A DNA stretch of 60,000 bases. Source: Symsagittifera roscoffensis (Eukaryota; Xenacoelomorpha; Acoela; Convolutidae). The notes under the pieces are model-generated. The model saw only the letters and a program-made list of their open reading frames with translations. It was not told the origin of the DNA and ran no database searches. Below, in pieces: positions 19,894-29,901 of the stretch. Where the stretch lies: assembly GCF_963678635.1 (NCBI RefSeq), contig NC_087071.1, positions 46,055,095 to 46,115,094 of the forward strand, given 5' to 3'. Position numbers and translations under genes: made by a program. Numbering within the stretch: the stretch's first letter is position 1; every line of letters begins with the position of its first letter.

Positions 19894-22109
19894 CTTAAAA
19901 TTTCTGTCATTTTTGTGTTTTTGTAATCGTGCGTATTAAGTGAATATGCTTTTCGAACTAGTGTTTCGATTCTTACTGCTAGTTGTTTTATTGTTTCATT
20001 TGGTAATCTTCTGATTTCATTACATAAAACTCTTTGATGTTGTTTGTTTCTTTCAGAATCAAACATTTTTGAAAATTCTTGTGTGAATCTTTTCCAATCT
20101 GATTTTATTTCTATAGGTAGTACTGAGAACCATTTTTGTGCTGCGCCGTCTAATGTCGTTTGTATTAACGCTGTGCGGCGATGTATCCCATTTTGATGGA
20201 GTGGTGTATTTATTGGTTCAGGTCCTATATTTAGAAATAGATTTGCTGTGACTGCGTTTAAGTATTCTTCTACTGAGTATTCAGGGTCTGTTCCTGTAAA
20301 AACCATGAGTGGTTTATTTGATGTTATTGATGATCCTCCCATGAGATATGGGTTCATCGTCATTTGTAATGACTCTGCGGCGTTTGGCATTTGTAAAAAG
20401 TTTGTTAATTGATTTTTTGTGATCTCATGTTGTTGTAGATAGTATGGTAATGGAATTTCATTTTGCATTTGGAGTGGTTGGTATGAATGCATTGTCATTG
20501 GATTTTGTGTTGGTATTGGTTGAAAAAATTGTGTATTATATGAATTAGGATTTTGTGGTTGTTGGTCTTGAAAATCTAGTGGGTTTTCAGGAAAATTTCT
20601 TTTATGTTGAGTACGTTGTGGCTTTCGATGTCGGTACTCTTGTAAATATGGTTCAAAAATATCTGGTAAATGGTCATCATCGGATGATATATAATCCGTA
20701 TAATGGGGTTTTTGTGACTTATTTTTATTTTGTTGGAAAAAAGGGTAATTTTCACTATAATCTTGTGTAGGACGTTGATTTGATTGAAAATTTACTGAAT
20801 TGTTGGATGTCATTGGTCTTTCCCAATTGCGAGAATATATATGATTGTTATTAGGTTTTCGTGGTGAATAGTTTGTTCTTGGTGGATGTGTATAGTTATA
20901 ATTATGTTCTGCAAAACTGTTTCTTGTGAATGTTCTCTGTGGTCTTGGTGGTCTTGTCATAGGTCTATATGTTTGGTAGTCCATATGTGAGTATTTAGGG
21001 GCTAAGGTGGCTGAAGGTTTTACAGTTGATTGTAATGTTACTTGTGGTGATGTCACTTTATTATTTTTTGGTGTTGTGAAATTTGGATGTATTCGTGAAA
21101 TACTTTGTTGTGTAGTTGTTACTGTCGTGTGTACAATTTCTTCATTTATGAACTGTGATGGTATTTGAATATCTTGTTGTGTAGTATTTTGAGTTTCAAT
21201 AAGGTTTTCGTTTTGTATGACCGTTGAGTTTAAGGTATTATTTTGTGTATCAGGCAAAAATGAATTATAATTTAGAGGTGTGGCATCAATTGTGAATGGT
21301 ATAATATTTATATAATCTCTGTCAATAGATATTGTATCTATTGCTTGACTTGAAATAGAATTTGGGAAGTGTATAAATAATGGATGAGACCAATCAGGGT
21401 CCCAAACATAATCTGATTGTTCGTGGATGACTGTTTCGTCAGTGTTATATTGAGGTCTAAAATTTTTTCTTGCGTCGTGTATTAAATCTATATTATGTCC
21501 GAAATAATCAATTATAAACCATGCTAGTATTTTTTGTAGATCATGTTTAGAATTCTGTGAAACATCATTGTTTGAAAAATATTCACGGATTGCATATAAA
21601 AATGTAGAAAATGCAGTGATTTCGTTTCTTACTCCGGTATGTCTAGATGCTTGAGGTGGTGATGTACTTTGGGTTTGTGTTGTTTCTAATATATTTAAAT
21701 TTGTGTCTATTATAGCAAAAACTTCATTTGTGAATATTGAGATTGCTCTCTGTGAGTTATGGTGTTGTATATTTTTAATATATTCTGTGAATACCTTTGA
21801 AATTTCGAGATCAAGATCGTCTGTTTGAAAAACATATTTTTTGTTGTCTAGTGTACTGATTTCTATGGTATAGATACCGTATTGTTGTGTTATTTTCGCG
21901 ATATCTTTTACATAGTGATCTAGTAGTTGTCTTCTTATTCTTATATCTGGAAATTCTGTTTTACATGGACTAGATCCTGGTTCAAATAAATTTATGAGTG
22001 AATTTTTACAAAATTTTACTTGTCCTCTATCAGTATCTGAGTTTATAACAAAAGGGAATACTTGTTCGTGATCTATGTCTTCGTCACTACTGTGAGTGGG
22101 ACTGATCAT
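19890..22109 (-). CDS. Gag: capsid polyprotein
   Basis: 739 codons. The N-terminal two-thirds is polar, with long Pro/Gln/Asn/Thr/Arg-rich segments. The last 120 residues carry the gag capsid pattern: AAQKWFSVLP, DWKRFTQEFSKMF, and then IRRLPNETIKQLAVRIETL, as in the Retrotrans_gag family. It would form the particle shell. Its start lies inside the end of the leader ORF (23-nt overlap, next to an A7 run). It ends at TGA 19890, with the nucleocapsid continuing in the -1 frame. It is long for a gypsy Gag, mainly because of the low-complexity insert. Confidence 0.8.
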   Translation of the reverse strand: MISPTHSSDEDIDHEQVFPFVINSDTDRGQVKFCKNSLINLFEPGSSPCKTEFPDIRIRRQLLDHYVKDIAKITQQYGIYTIEISTLDNKKYVFQTDDLDLEISKVFTEYIKNIQHHNSQRAISIFTNEVFAIIDTNLNILETTQTQSTSPPQASRHTGVRNEITAFSTFLYAIREYFSNNDVSQNSKHDLQKILAWFIIDYFGHNIDLIHDARKNFRPQYNTDETVIHEQSDYVWDPDWSHPLFIHFPNSISSQAIDTISIDRDYINIIPFTIDATPLNYNSFLPDTQNNTLNSTVIQNENLIETQNTTQQDIQIPSQFINEEIVHTTVTTTQQSISRIHPNFTTPKNNKVTSPQVTLQSTVKPSATLAPKYSHMDYQTYRPMTRPPRPQRTFTRNSFAEHNYNYTHPPRTNYSPRKPNNNHIYSRNWERPMTSNNSVNFQSNQRPTQDYSENYPFFQQNKNKSQKPHYTDYISSDDDHLPDIFEPYLQEYRHRKPQRTQHKRNFPENPLDFQDQQPQNPNSYNTQFFQPIPTQNPMTMHSYQPLQMQNEIPLPYYLQQHEITKNQLTNFLQMPNAAESLQMTMNPYLMGGSSITSNKPLMVFTGTDPEYSVEEYLNAVTANLFLNIGPEPINTPLHQNGIHRRTALIQTTLDGAAQKWFSVLPIEIKSDWKRFTQEFSKMFDSERNKQHQRVLCNEIRRLPNETIKQLAVRIETLVRKAYSLNTHDYKNTKMTEILR

Positions 22110-22551
22110 TTTTTTGTTTGATGACTGTTAATAAATAGTTATTTATATGTATAATTGGTTGACTCCAATTGTACAAATGTACTGATTTATGCTTATGTTT
22201 CTTTTTTATTCTATTTCTTCCTTTTTTCGATGCGATTGTATTTGTTTCTGAGTCTGAAAAATATACTGAGTCTTGAATCGGATAAGATTGATTTATTGTG
22301 TTTTCTACCTTGTATAATGCGTCGAGACTACTGACTTCCGAGTCGGAAAATGCGTTTCGGTTTTTTGAAAATCTTTTTCGTGTTATCTGTCGTTGTTTAC
22401 TTAGAATTGTATTTCTTAATGTTTGTCGTTTTGTGTGTATATATTCAGTTGTTTGTGTGTGTGGGGTGATAACAAGATCGTATTTTTGATTTTCAATTTG
22501 ACAATTGTGTACGACGATTGTTTGTTTATTTCCTAAATTTTTTAATGACAT
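22087..22551 (-). CDS. Leader ORF upstream of gag, basic protein
   Basis: 154 codons, strongly basic (many Lys/Arg, e.g. GRNRIKKKHKHK), with Ser/Asp patches (FSDSEVSSLD, YFSDSET) that look like phosphorylation-site clusters. It ends 23 nt inside gag, in a different frame, right after AAAAAAA. A one-base change in that run would fuse it to gag, so it may be the matrix-like N-terminus of Gag separated by an indel or a sequencing error. Not recognised otherwise. Confidence 0.45.
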   Translation of the reverse strand: MSLKNLGNKQTIVVHNCQIENQKYDLVITPHTQTTEYIHTKRQTLRNTILSKQRQITRKRFSKNRNAFSDSEVSSLDALYKVENTINQSYPIQDSVYFSDSETNTIASKKGRNRIKKKHKHKSVHLYNWSQPIIHINNYLLTVIKQKNDQSHSQ

Positions 22552-23491
22552 AAGGTTTAGGATGATGGATGCAAGGTTGTTTGTAAGTGGTTTCTATTTC
22601 CTAGACTGTTAGTCCTTACAATTTTTTGGTTAGCTTAGCCTGGGTCTTTTTATTTAGGGTTGGAGAGAAAGATATATCGATTCCGAAGAATGATTATACT
22701 TTCTTGTGACTAATATAAGCTAAGGTGTTAACTTACTTAACCTTACTTAGGGGTAGTGATTGTGTTCAAGGGTTGGAGAATAGTAAATCGATCCACAAGG
22801 TTCAGGTATAATTAGAACGCGAGTAGTTCGTTAGATACTATTTTAAACTTACTAAGTCTATGATTTATCCTGGGTCGTATAAGAGGAGAGGGTCAAGTGA
22901 AGGATGAATAACCGAAGTTCTTCACTGTTTAGCCTAATTTGAATGGTTAATTATTTTGAAAAATTTCTATTAGTCCTGGGTCTTTTGAAAAGGTTGGAGA
23001 GTGAATCGACGTTTGAGGTCGTTAGACACTTGATAAGTGGGTGGGGGAGAACAAAATTGTTCTGTTGATCCAAGGATAAGCCTTGATGATCAGAATTAAA
23101 ATTAAGGATAGAAAATGAAATTAGATCCAAGGATAAGCCTTGATGATCTGGATTTAGATTTTAAGAAAATTTTTAGATTTAGAAAATATAAGGTTTTAAA
23201 AATTTTGAAATAACGATTTGTGACTTTTAGTTTTGATGAAGTTAGTTTATTTATGATAGCTGTTAGGTTTAGGTGATGAAGCTGGAACAACAAGATGAAT
23301 GATGTTTACTAACATTATTGTCATGCTACTAATTTTTTTGTATTTTTTTAAATAAATTATTTTTCATATAATTTTTTATATAGTACTGCAGTTGAAGGAA
23401 CGATTAGTGATGTTTTTATCAATCGTTATTGAACAATAATAATTTATGTAGCGCCTGTTGAATGCATTGAAGATTTTTCTTCAAGAACACT
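22552..23491 (-). other. 5' leader of the giant retroelement with degenerate repeats
   Basis: Noncoding, same composition as the element up to about 23.3 kb. Short motifs recur: CCTGGGTCTTTT near 22639 and 22976, GGTTGGAGA near 22660, 22785 and 22995, and GATCCAAGGATAAGCCTTGA twice at about 23078 and 23127. A good minus-strand splice donor (AA|GTAAGT) lies at 22736-22731. No primer-binding site or LTR could be identified. The segment 23300-23491 is AT-rich and may be host DNA. Confidence 0.4.
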
Positions 23492-23955
23492 AAGAGATTT
23501 TATTCGAGGGAAAACTAGTTAAACTTCAGTTTTGGGATCTGAGCGGTCAATACGCGGGAAGCAAAGAAGTCACCTCCAACTTCTTTTGAGGCGCGTCTGG
23601 GGTCATGATATGCTTCAGCCTCATTGACAACAAATCTCTGAGCCACGTGACCGGATGGCGCCAAAGAAGTTCGAGTTTGCTTCCCGACAATACCCCGTGT
23701 GTCATCGTAGGAACTAAGTGTGATTTGGGAAGCATGCCCGACGAAAACTGGTCCTTCTTGTGCGAGAGCGAAAACTTCGACACTTGGTTCCAAACTTCGG
23801 CCAAGTCTGGTGTGGGCGTGAAAGAATCATTCGAAGGGCTTGTCAAAATGATGCTGGACAGAGAGGAAGAGAATCGTGAAATGGACGGGAAAAAAGGGGA
23901 CTTGCTTGGAGATCTGAGCGGACAGCGAGAGAGGTCAAGGCCATGTGGTTGTTGA
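23492..23955 (+). pseudogene. Partial duplicate of Rab exon 2 (nonsense mutation)
   Basis: Contains the Rab sequence from YKEIL (about residue 57) to the C-terminal CGC and stop. It lacks exon 1, the intron and the first ~50 nt of exon 2, so it has no P-loop. The codon for Arg89 (CGA in the gene) is TGA here (about 23587-23589), inside FFRG. The rest is nearly identical to 4603-5066. The ORF that begins at 23605 is the remainder downstream of the nonsense codon, not a new gene. Confidence 0.92.
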
Positions 23956-24139
23956 TCACAAATAATAATACATCGAGACTGTCAATAAAAATTATCTTCT
24001 GTAGATTCCATTTTCATCAACCCACGTAATTATGGGGGGGGTACTAGTTAACTTCACTCAATAGTAATTGTCAGTATCTTCAATAAACTACTTGCTTTTA
24101 CGCATCTAGTTAACAATCGCCATCCTTTTGGTATCTACT
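23492..24139 (+). repeat. 650-bp direct repeat, copy 2
   Basis: Matches 4603-5253 from AAGAGATTTTATTCG in Rab exon 2 to ATCTACT in the 3' flank, with sharp ends. Beyond those points the sequences are unrelated. Confidence 0.93.
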
Positions 24140-26160
24140 TAAGAATTGCCACCCCTATAAATAAAAGCTTTAAAAATATCACTAAAGCGTTGTTTAAACT
24201 TCGAATTCTGTTGCAATTTGATTAGACGAAAATTTGACAACTTAATCTATACTTTCTTGAAAGGGTGGGAGAAGGCAATTGTATAGTAGATCCAGCTTTT
24301 ACATTATAGATTTAGTGTGGATAATGGCAACTGCATGTGCTTGTAAGTTTGCATGCAAAATGTAAAGAGCTTCGACGCACTCTAATAAGAACTATTTTGC
24401 GACATAATTTCCCGGGTTGACTAAAATGTGCAACCATGCGTCGCACCATGGAATGTTCCATGGAAGCCATGAAAAATTGCCACCAGTTTTTTATGTTAAG
24501 ATAACACTTTTTTCATTCATGACGCGACGTATGGTTGCACATTTTTTTATTATGGGGGACTTCAAATAAGACAATTTTGGTAATTTTACCAGGACTGCTG
24601 GGAACTGATATGTCACCATGGATGCTTGAATTGTATGTTTACTATGGTATCAAGCATGGAGCGACGTGTGGATACTATGGAAACCTTTAGGGTGCAATGT
24701 ATAGTTAGCAAGGAATCAAATATGTTAATTCTCGTGGGCTTCCAATAACTACTCTGAACGACCCCAAAGATGTTGGTAGTAAAAATCGTTTCCCCGACAT
24801 TCAGAGAAAAAAATTGGATCCCAAGCTAAGCAAAATGTTATCCCATGTGGAAATTTACCTGATAATGCAGAAAAATGTACCTGATGACGCCGGAAAACAT
24901 ATCTGGTGACGGTTGAATAACTTTCATAAAACTGTCTAAAAAACGAACAATTCAGAAGTACGAAACAATATTACTTTATGTAACAACATTATGACAAGTA
25001 TATTAAACACCGAGAGGAAGCAGAGCTTCTCTCATCAATTGTGAAACAAAGGAAGAGTAACTTTTTGTCCTAACGAATCTAAAACACAGAGATGAAGCAG
25101 AACTTCGCAACACTTGGGATGCGAAAACTTATTCGGCTACAAGATAGTGAATGGAAAAATGGCAAGTTGAAAAAAGGGTGAAAAAAAATTGAAAAAATCA
25201 AAAAAAAAATACAACTGCGAAATGTTCACGTTTCTATCCGAGAAAATTCATAAATAGCCTTTAAAAATAGATATCATTTATCGAGTGGCAGCAAAGGCGG
25301 CAAAATTTGGGTCGAAGCCTGTTGAGCCGAAAATAAAACTGTTTTCAAAAAAAAGTTTCTTAAGTCTTAAACGTTTTTACGACACATCACTCTGAAACAC
25401 ATAATCGCATACAGATATCGCTTACCATCGAAACACAGCAATTTAAGTTGACTAAGTCGATAAAAGATGAATTGAAGATGTTAAAAAAGATATTAGAAAA
25501 ACAAACAAAAAACTCAAAATCGGAATAGGTATATTTTTCTTAATTTGATTTTTTTTTTCGTTTTTTTTTGTTTGTAAATTATTGAAATTTTTTAATCAGA
25601 TATCTCAACACTTATGAATTAACGAAAAGTTTCGATAATTGAATTTTCCGTTGAAATTTTTTAATTGTTTGTTGGTTTTTAAATTTGGGATGTTTCTATG
25701 GAAAAAAAAGTTTTCATACGTAGCACCATATATGTTGCGACGTATGATTTGCATATTGATAAAAAAGTCAAAAATAAAAAAAGCCTATCGTGTATAAAAG
25801 ATACATTTTCTAAATCATTTTCTTTTTGCAGTTAACTTTTTTTCACGATTTTCCAGAGAAAAAAGTTTTGTTTGAATGTCTTCCATAAACAGCGCCATAA
25901 ATGTTGCGACGTATGATTTGCATGGTTGAAAATTTTCATGTCTTACCAACAGCTTGCATAAAAATAAGAAATTGTTTTTATTAACAAATTAGTCCGCCAA
26001 AAAGCTATTTTGAGGGTTTTCGAAACAAATGTATGTGCTACGCATGATTAGCCATTTTCCATACAAATCATGCATCGATGTGTATGGTTGCGCATTATCT
26101 TCTATGATAGGCAACCCAGGCTCTCTAATTTTTGAGCCAGGATGTGATGCCTACCGTATT
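24140..26160. other. Noncoding stretch with a recurring GCGACGTATG motif
   Basis: No gene seen. Variants of GCGACGTATGATTTGCAT occur at about 24425, 24525, 24665, 25733, 25910, 26035 and 26075, on both strands, often close to CCATGGAA. Two degenerate copies of the AGCTTC hairpin module lie at about 25010 and 25090. Confidence 0.55.
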
Positions 26161-26167
26161 CAGGCAA

Positions 26168-26260
26168 CAAGGTTAGATCCTGATGGGCATTGAACCTCTC
26201 ACCTTCTGATTGAATCAGGGGAGTCCTTAGAGATTTCTTAGACAACTGCCGTCCAAAGTA
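26168..26260 (-). mobile_element. tRNA-derived SINE-like fragment
   Basis: On the minus strand, GAGAGGTTCAATGCCC (26200-26185) fits the polymerase III B box. The sequence 40-60 nt upstream is a poor A box. It lies against the left end of the 805-bp inverted-terminus element. Confidence 0.4.
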
Positions 26261-26266
26261 TACATG

Positions 26267-27071
26267 CCCGCACTCAGTAAAAAGAGAAAATAATCAATTA
26301 CATTATATTTATAATTGTACTTTTAGCAAAATTAAAATTAGGTATAAGCGCCAATTTTAGATGTTTAAATGACTTTATAATCCATTGTAATGATAACATT
26401 TTTGGTGACAATTCAATAAATTATAATCAATTATATTTGATTATAACTTTTCCGAAAATCTTTTATAATCTCTTATAATCTCTCTTAATCTCATAATGGA
26501 TTATAATTTAGCTATTCTGCAGAAAATCCCAGTTAAAATTAGTCGACCAAATTGATTTTTAGGTCGACCAAATTGATTTTCTGAGTTCTCCCAGAGGGCT
26601 TAAAAGACCCTATTTTGACCATGTTTTTTCCAAATCTTTGAAGAAACAGACCACAAACGGCTTTTTTAGGCATTTTTTGGAAAAGTTTCACAAAAAAATC
26701 GCGTTTTTTTTGGCGCGCGCTACCCCTCAAAATTAGTTTTTATTGGCGCCAGAAGCCAAAGGGTCCGCCACCAAATATGAATATCTCAAAACAGTACAAA
26801 GGGGGTTCCGAAGCAGTGGAATCCCTGAAAAAGGCGTCCGCCAACCGGTTATAATTGATCAAAATGGATTAAAATTTAATAAAATTTCAGAAATATTTTT
26901 TTTCCAAAAAATAATCGGTTATAATCGATTATAATGGGATTTTTTGTTACATAAAATAGTAACTTTAAAATCAATTTTAAATCGATTGTAACCTCATTTT
27001 TTGAAGTTTATGGAGACTGACCATTAAAAATCTATTATAATCTATTATTTTCTCTTTTTACTGAGTGCGGG
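26267..27071. mobile_element. 805-bp MITE-like element with perfect 28-bp terminal inverted repeats
   Basis: The left end (26267-26294) starts CCCGCACTCAGTAAAAAGAG and is the exact reverse complement of 27044-27071. There is no transposase ORF. Both flanks of the interior are rich in TAATC/GATTA. The middle (about 26530-26840) is related, in reverse orientation, to 44211-44470 of the hAT MITE, which suggests nesting. Flanks ACATG and TAATG do not give a clear target duplication, so the superfamily is not assigned. Confidence 0.85.
26541..26580 (+). repeat. Direct repeat of a GTCGACCAAATTGATTTT unit
   Basis: Two adjacent copies lie about 22 bp apart. The same GGTCGACC-containing motif occurs once in the hAT MITE at about 44420. 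Confidence 0.8.
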
Positions 27072-27435
27072 TAATGTTTTGGACTTCTCTTTCTCATTCT
27101 TTTTCGAACTTATTGTTTGCGCTCGAGCTGGTTTTGGTTATCTGAGATACCAGGTTTCTTATTGCATTTTAAACATGTTAAGATTTATGTTTGATATAGT
27201 ATCATATTTTTCGCTCTTTTTCGAATATCGATTTTTTTTGCAGCATACGAAAACTAGACTTAGAAGCCCGTACCGAGAAAATTTTTTATTTCTGACCTGA
27301 AATGCTTTGTATCTAATCTAGTTACTGATCAGAAATTCTTTTTGAAATGTGTAAATAAAGCATGGATTTTCTTTAAATTCTTTATATCTCACCCTTATTC
27401 GAAATTAGCTAAGTCTAGGCCAATTCTAGCTAGAA

Positions 27436-27510
27436 AAAGTCTCCTGATGGTGATCGAACCCCTGATCTTCTGCTTTCAGACTTTTGCTCTATCCACTAGG
27501 CTTCAAGCCT
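27436..27510 (-). mobile_element. tRNA-derived SINE head (A and B boxes)
   Basis: The minus strand reads CCTAGTGGATAGAGCA (A-box type, 27500-27485) and, about 27 nt on, GGGGTTCGATCACC (B-box type, about 27461-27448). That spacing is right for an internal polymerase III promoter. The arms of a 7-bp acceptor stem do not pair, so it is not a functional tRNA gene. Confidence 0.65.
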
Positions 27511-27539
27511 TGATGATTCGTTATAGTTTTAGCAGAATA

Positions 27540-27559
27540 ACACTTGTTATAACAAGTGT
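27540..27559. repeat. Perfect 20-bp palindrome
   Basis: The arm ACACTTGTTA is followed directly by its reverse complement, 30 bp upstream (on the minus strand) of the SINE head. Confidence 0.9.
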
Positions 27560-28249
27560 AAGTTTATTTTGTATTGCTACTGTTATTGTGTATACTCGAA
27601 GCATGTTTATCTCGTTGCGGTTGAGCAGTGAACTGATTTCTGGTTCTTTCTTTCCAGAAACAGTTTATTTCTGAACTAGGAAAAAAATAGATCACTTCTG
27701 CACAAAAATTACGAGAAAACTAGGCTAGATAATCTACATGAATTATTTATCTTGAAAAACAGCTTCCGTTGGATACGGATGGCGTTCTATTCTTTTGTTC
27801 AAGAAAACGAGGATCTACTAAACAACCTCCCCCTTTCAAGAAAGGGAGAAATGGGGAAATTTTTAGTAGATAAAATAGGGGGGATCGTTAAGCAGATAAA
27901 TAAATGAAAACGAGCAGGTACAAGAAGCGTATACAACAAATAGTTTTAGAAAGCACCTGAAATTCACTTTTCGTTATTAACTTTTCTTTGTCAAAAGGTC
28001 CAAATAACTCAACCAATAATTCAAGATAACACGCATTGACAAACTGCATAAAGATGAACAAAGCCAAAGGTAGGATGAGATACCTCAAAATAAACGACCA
28101 CAAACAGGGACAATACTTTTCAACATAAAATATCGTCTAAGACATAGTTTTTTAACAAAACTTCAACAAACCAAAATGAGTGTTTGATGTTAAAGTCAAT
28201 ATTATGATTTTTTAGTTTTTAAGATTTTTTAGCTGAAATATCTCTGAAA

Positions 28250-28640
28250 AACGACGTTTTCGTTTTATGTGATTTTTATGTACAAATTACGTTTATCAAT
28301 TTATGTGATTTTGATGTGAAAACTACGTTTGTCATTTTATGTGATTTTTATGTGAAAATTAATTTTGTAATTTTATGGGATTTTGATGTTTAAATTACGT
28401 TTGTCAATTGTGTGATTTTTATGTGAAAATTACGTTGTCATATATGGGATTTTTATGTTTTTCATTTTATGTGATTTTTATATGAAAATAACGTTTGTTC
28501 TTTTATGTGACTTTTATGTAAAAATTACGTTTATCAATTTATGTGCTTTCGATGTTAAAATTACGTTTGCCGTTTTACGTGAATTTTATCTGAAAATTAT
28601 TTTTTCATTTTATGTGAATTTTATATAAAAATACGTTTGT
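28250..28640 (+). repeat. AT-rich minisatellite, ~45-bp period
   Basis: About eight degenerate units contain TTTTATGTGATTTTTATGTG followed by AAAATTACGTTTGTCA. Unit length and sequence vary and there is no coding frame. Confidence 0.85.
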
Positions 28641-29901
28641 CAGTGATGTTTGGTACATATATGATAGTTAAATAGCAAAAAGTAGACAAGTTGTAAAATG
28701 GACACGTCATAGAGTGGACAACTACTATATTAACCAACCAAAGTTGAGACCAAGAAGCAAACTTAAAAAAATCATTAGTAATCATTTTTCATGAGTTTGC
28801 TCTCTGTTCTGAATTCTGATTGGCTCTTATGAAATCGCCTAATTTTGACCGATATGAAACAATGGTTATCTATTTTTTGAAACAAGCCTATGTAATAGAG
28901 GGATCCTAATGAAGTAAATGGGTCTGTAATGTAATTAGAGTGACTCAAATTGCTTACACGGGTTGATCAAAACTTCTTATCATAGAATTTCCATATATGA
29001 AAACTTCTTGCCATACAGTTCCGTACAATTCCGTACGTACAGAAAACTGTTTGAAATCTCTATGATAAGCATTTTTTCATATAAGAACATTATTTCATTC
29101 GTTTTTTTCCATAAATCAAAAAAGTTATTTTCTCTAAATTTAATTTCTGAAAAACTTTGGGTTGTGTTCGTAAACGAGCACACCTGACAAAGACCTTGGT
29201 TTACTCAAAGCACCATAGATTGGAAGATATTGCATTTACAATGCATTGAAAAAGACCTGAATTGTCTTAGAGCTGTCTTTCACAAATGATGTACCGAAAA
29301 TAACCAACTTAAAATTTTTGGCAAAATTTTTCAACGATGATTATTTTTGAAATTGGTTTTTTAAAATTATCAGACATTGGTCAAGGCATACATAAACATG
29401 CCATACAAAAGAAAGACGAGTTCTCAGCGTTTTTTGTTAATCAATCAGCGAAAAGGAAAAAAGACCAACATTAGTGTATCCAGGATTACGCTAAGCTCAC
29501 AAAATATTAAATTTTGCATGCAAAAAGTATTTCTTGGAAAATCTTTGTTTGAGTGCAAAATTTGATTTGCGACTGAAATTAAATTTAGGGCAAATTTAAA
29601 ATTTCTTGGGCCGCGATCAAAAAAATTCTTGTCATACAATTGCCATATATGGGAATTGTCATTACGTGGCCAAACTGTGCTTCTGTGCTTTGTATGCGGA
29701 TTCCACAACAGGTCAAAATCAGATTTGTCGCGGAATCCACATCATTGCTACTTTTCTTTGATCTGTTTTGCTGTTTGCTGTTACGGACTCCATAAACAAA
29801 TACTTATAACACTGTTCTGCTCAAAATCGCTCCAAAAATAAGCGATTTTGTGGAATCCGCAAACAAATAATAAGACATTTGTATCATTAAATTGAGCTGT
29901 T
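28641..29901. other. Noncoding stretch
   Basis: No gene or clear repeat family apart from short recurring GGAATCCGCA-type words that lead into the 20-bp minisatellite. Confidence 0.45.

Larger units (their letters stand above)
5254..23491 (-). mobile_element. Giant env-bearing Ty3/gypsy-like retroelement (defective)
   Basis: About 18 kb on the minus strand lies between the two Rab-exon repeats. In transcription order it shows leader ORF, gag with a capsid domain, zinc knuckle and Asn/Arg/Ser-rich tail, DSGA protease, RT, RNase H, HHCC/DDE integrase, small membrane ORFs, a Pro-rich ORF, an env-like glycoprotein and two more ORFs. The order RT-RNase H-integrase is that of Ty3/gypsy. The plus strand across the whole span is T/G-rich and C-poor, unlike both flanks, and this supports one unit. 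Isolated stops, several frameshifts and a changed RT active site make it defective. I searched 5.25-7.3 kb against 22.5-23.5 kb by eye and found no matching LTR pair, so the true ends are uncertain. Typical gypsy elements are 5-10 kb. Confidence 0.85.
27072..28249. other. Noncoding stretch with a SINE-like piece and a palindrome
   Basis: Apart from the tRNA-like piece (27436-27510) and the palindrome at 27540-27559, I see only chance ORFs. Confidence 0.45.

Noticed and set aside
19893-19905. Programmed -1 frameshift site at the gag/nucleocapsid junction (AAATTTTA)
   Set aside because: The shift direction fits, but the heptamer is not aligned with the gag reading frame as X XXY YYZ requires, and the shift falls before the zinc knuckle; an indel is likelier.
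23515-23846. Minus-strand ORFs over both Rab exon copies (also 4626-4957)
   Set aside because: Antisense shadows of the conserved Rab exon, duplicated with it.
4603-24139. The two 650-bp Rab copies as the LTRs of the element
   Set aside because: Copy 1 is the second exon and 3' flank of an intact, spliced Rab gene, and the copies lack promoter-like or TG...CA end structure.
27436-27510. Functional tRNA gene
   Set aside because: A and B boxes are present but the ends do not form an acceptor stem; it fits a SINE head.
28250-28640. CRISPR-like array
   Set aside because: A degenerate AT-rich minisatellite without constant spacers, in a eukaryotic genome.
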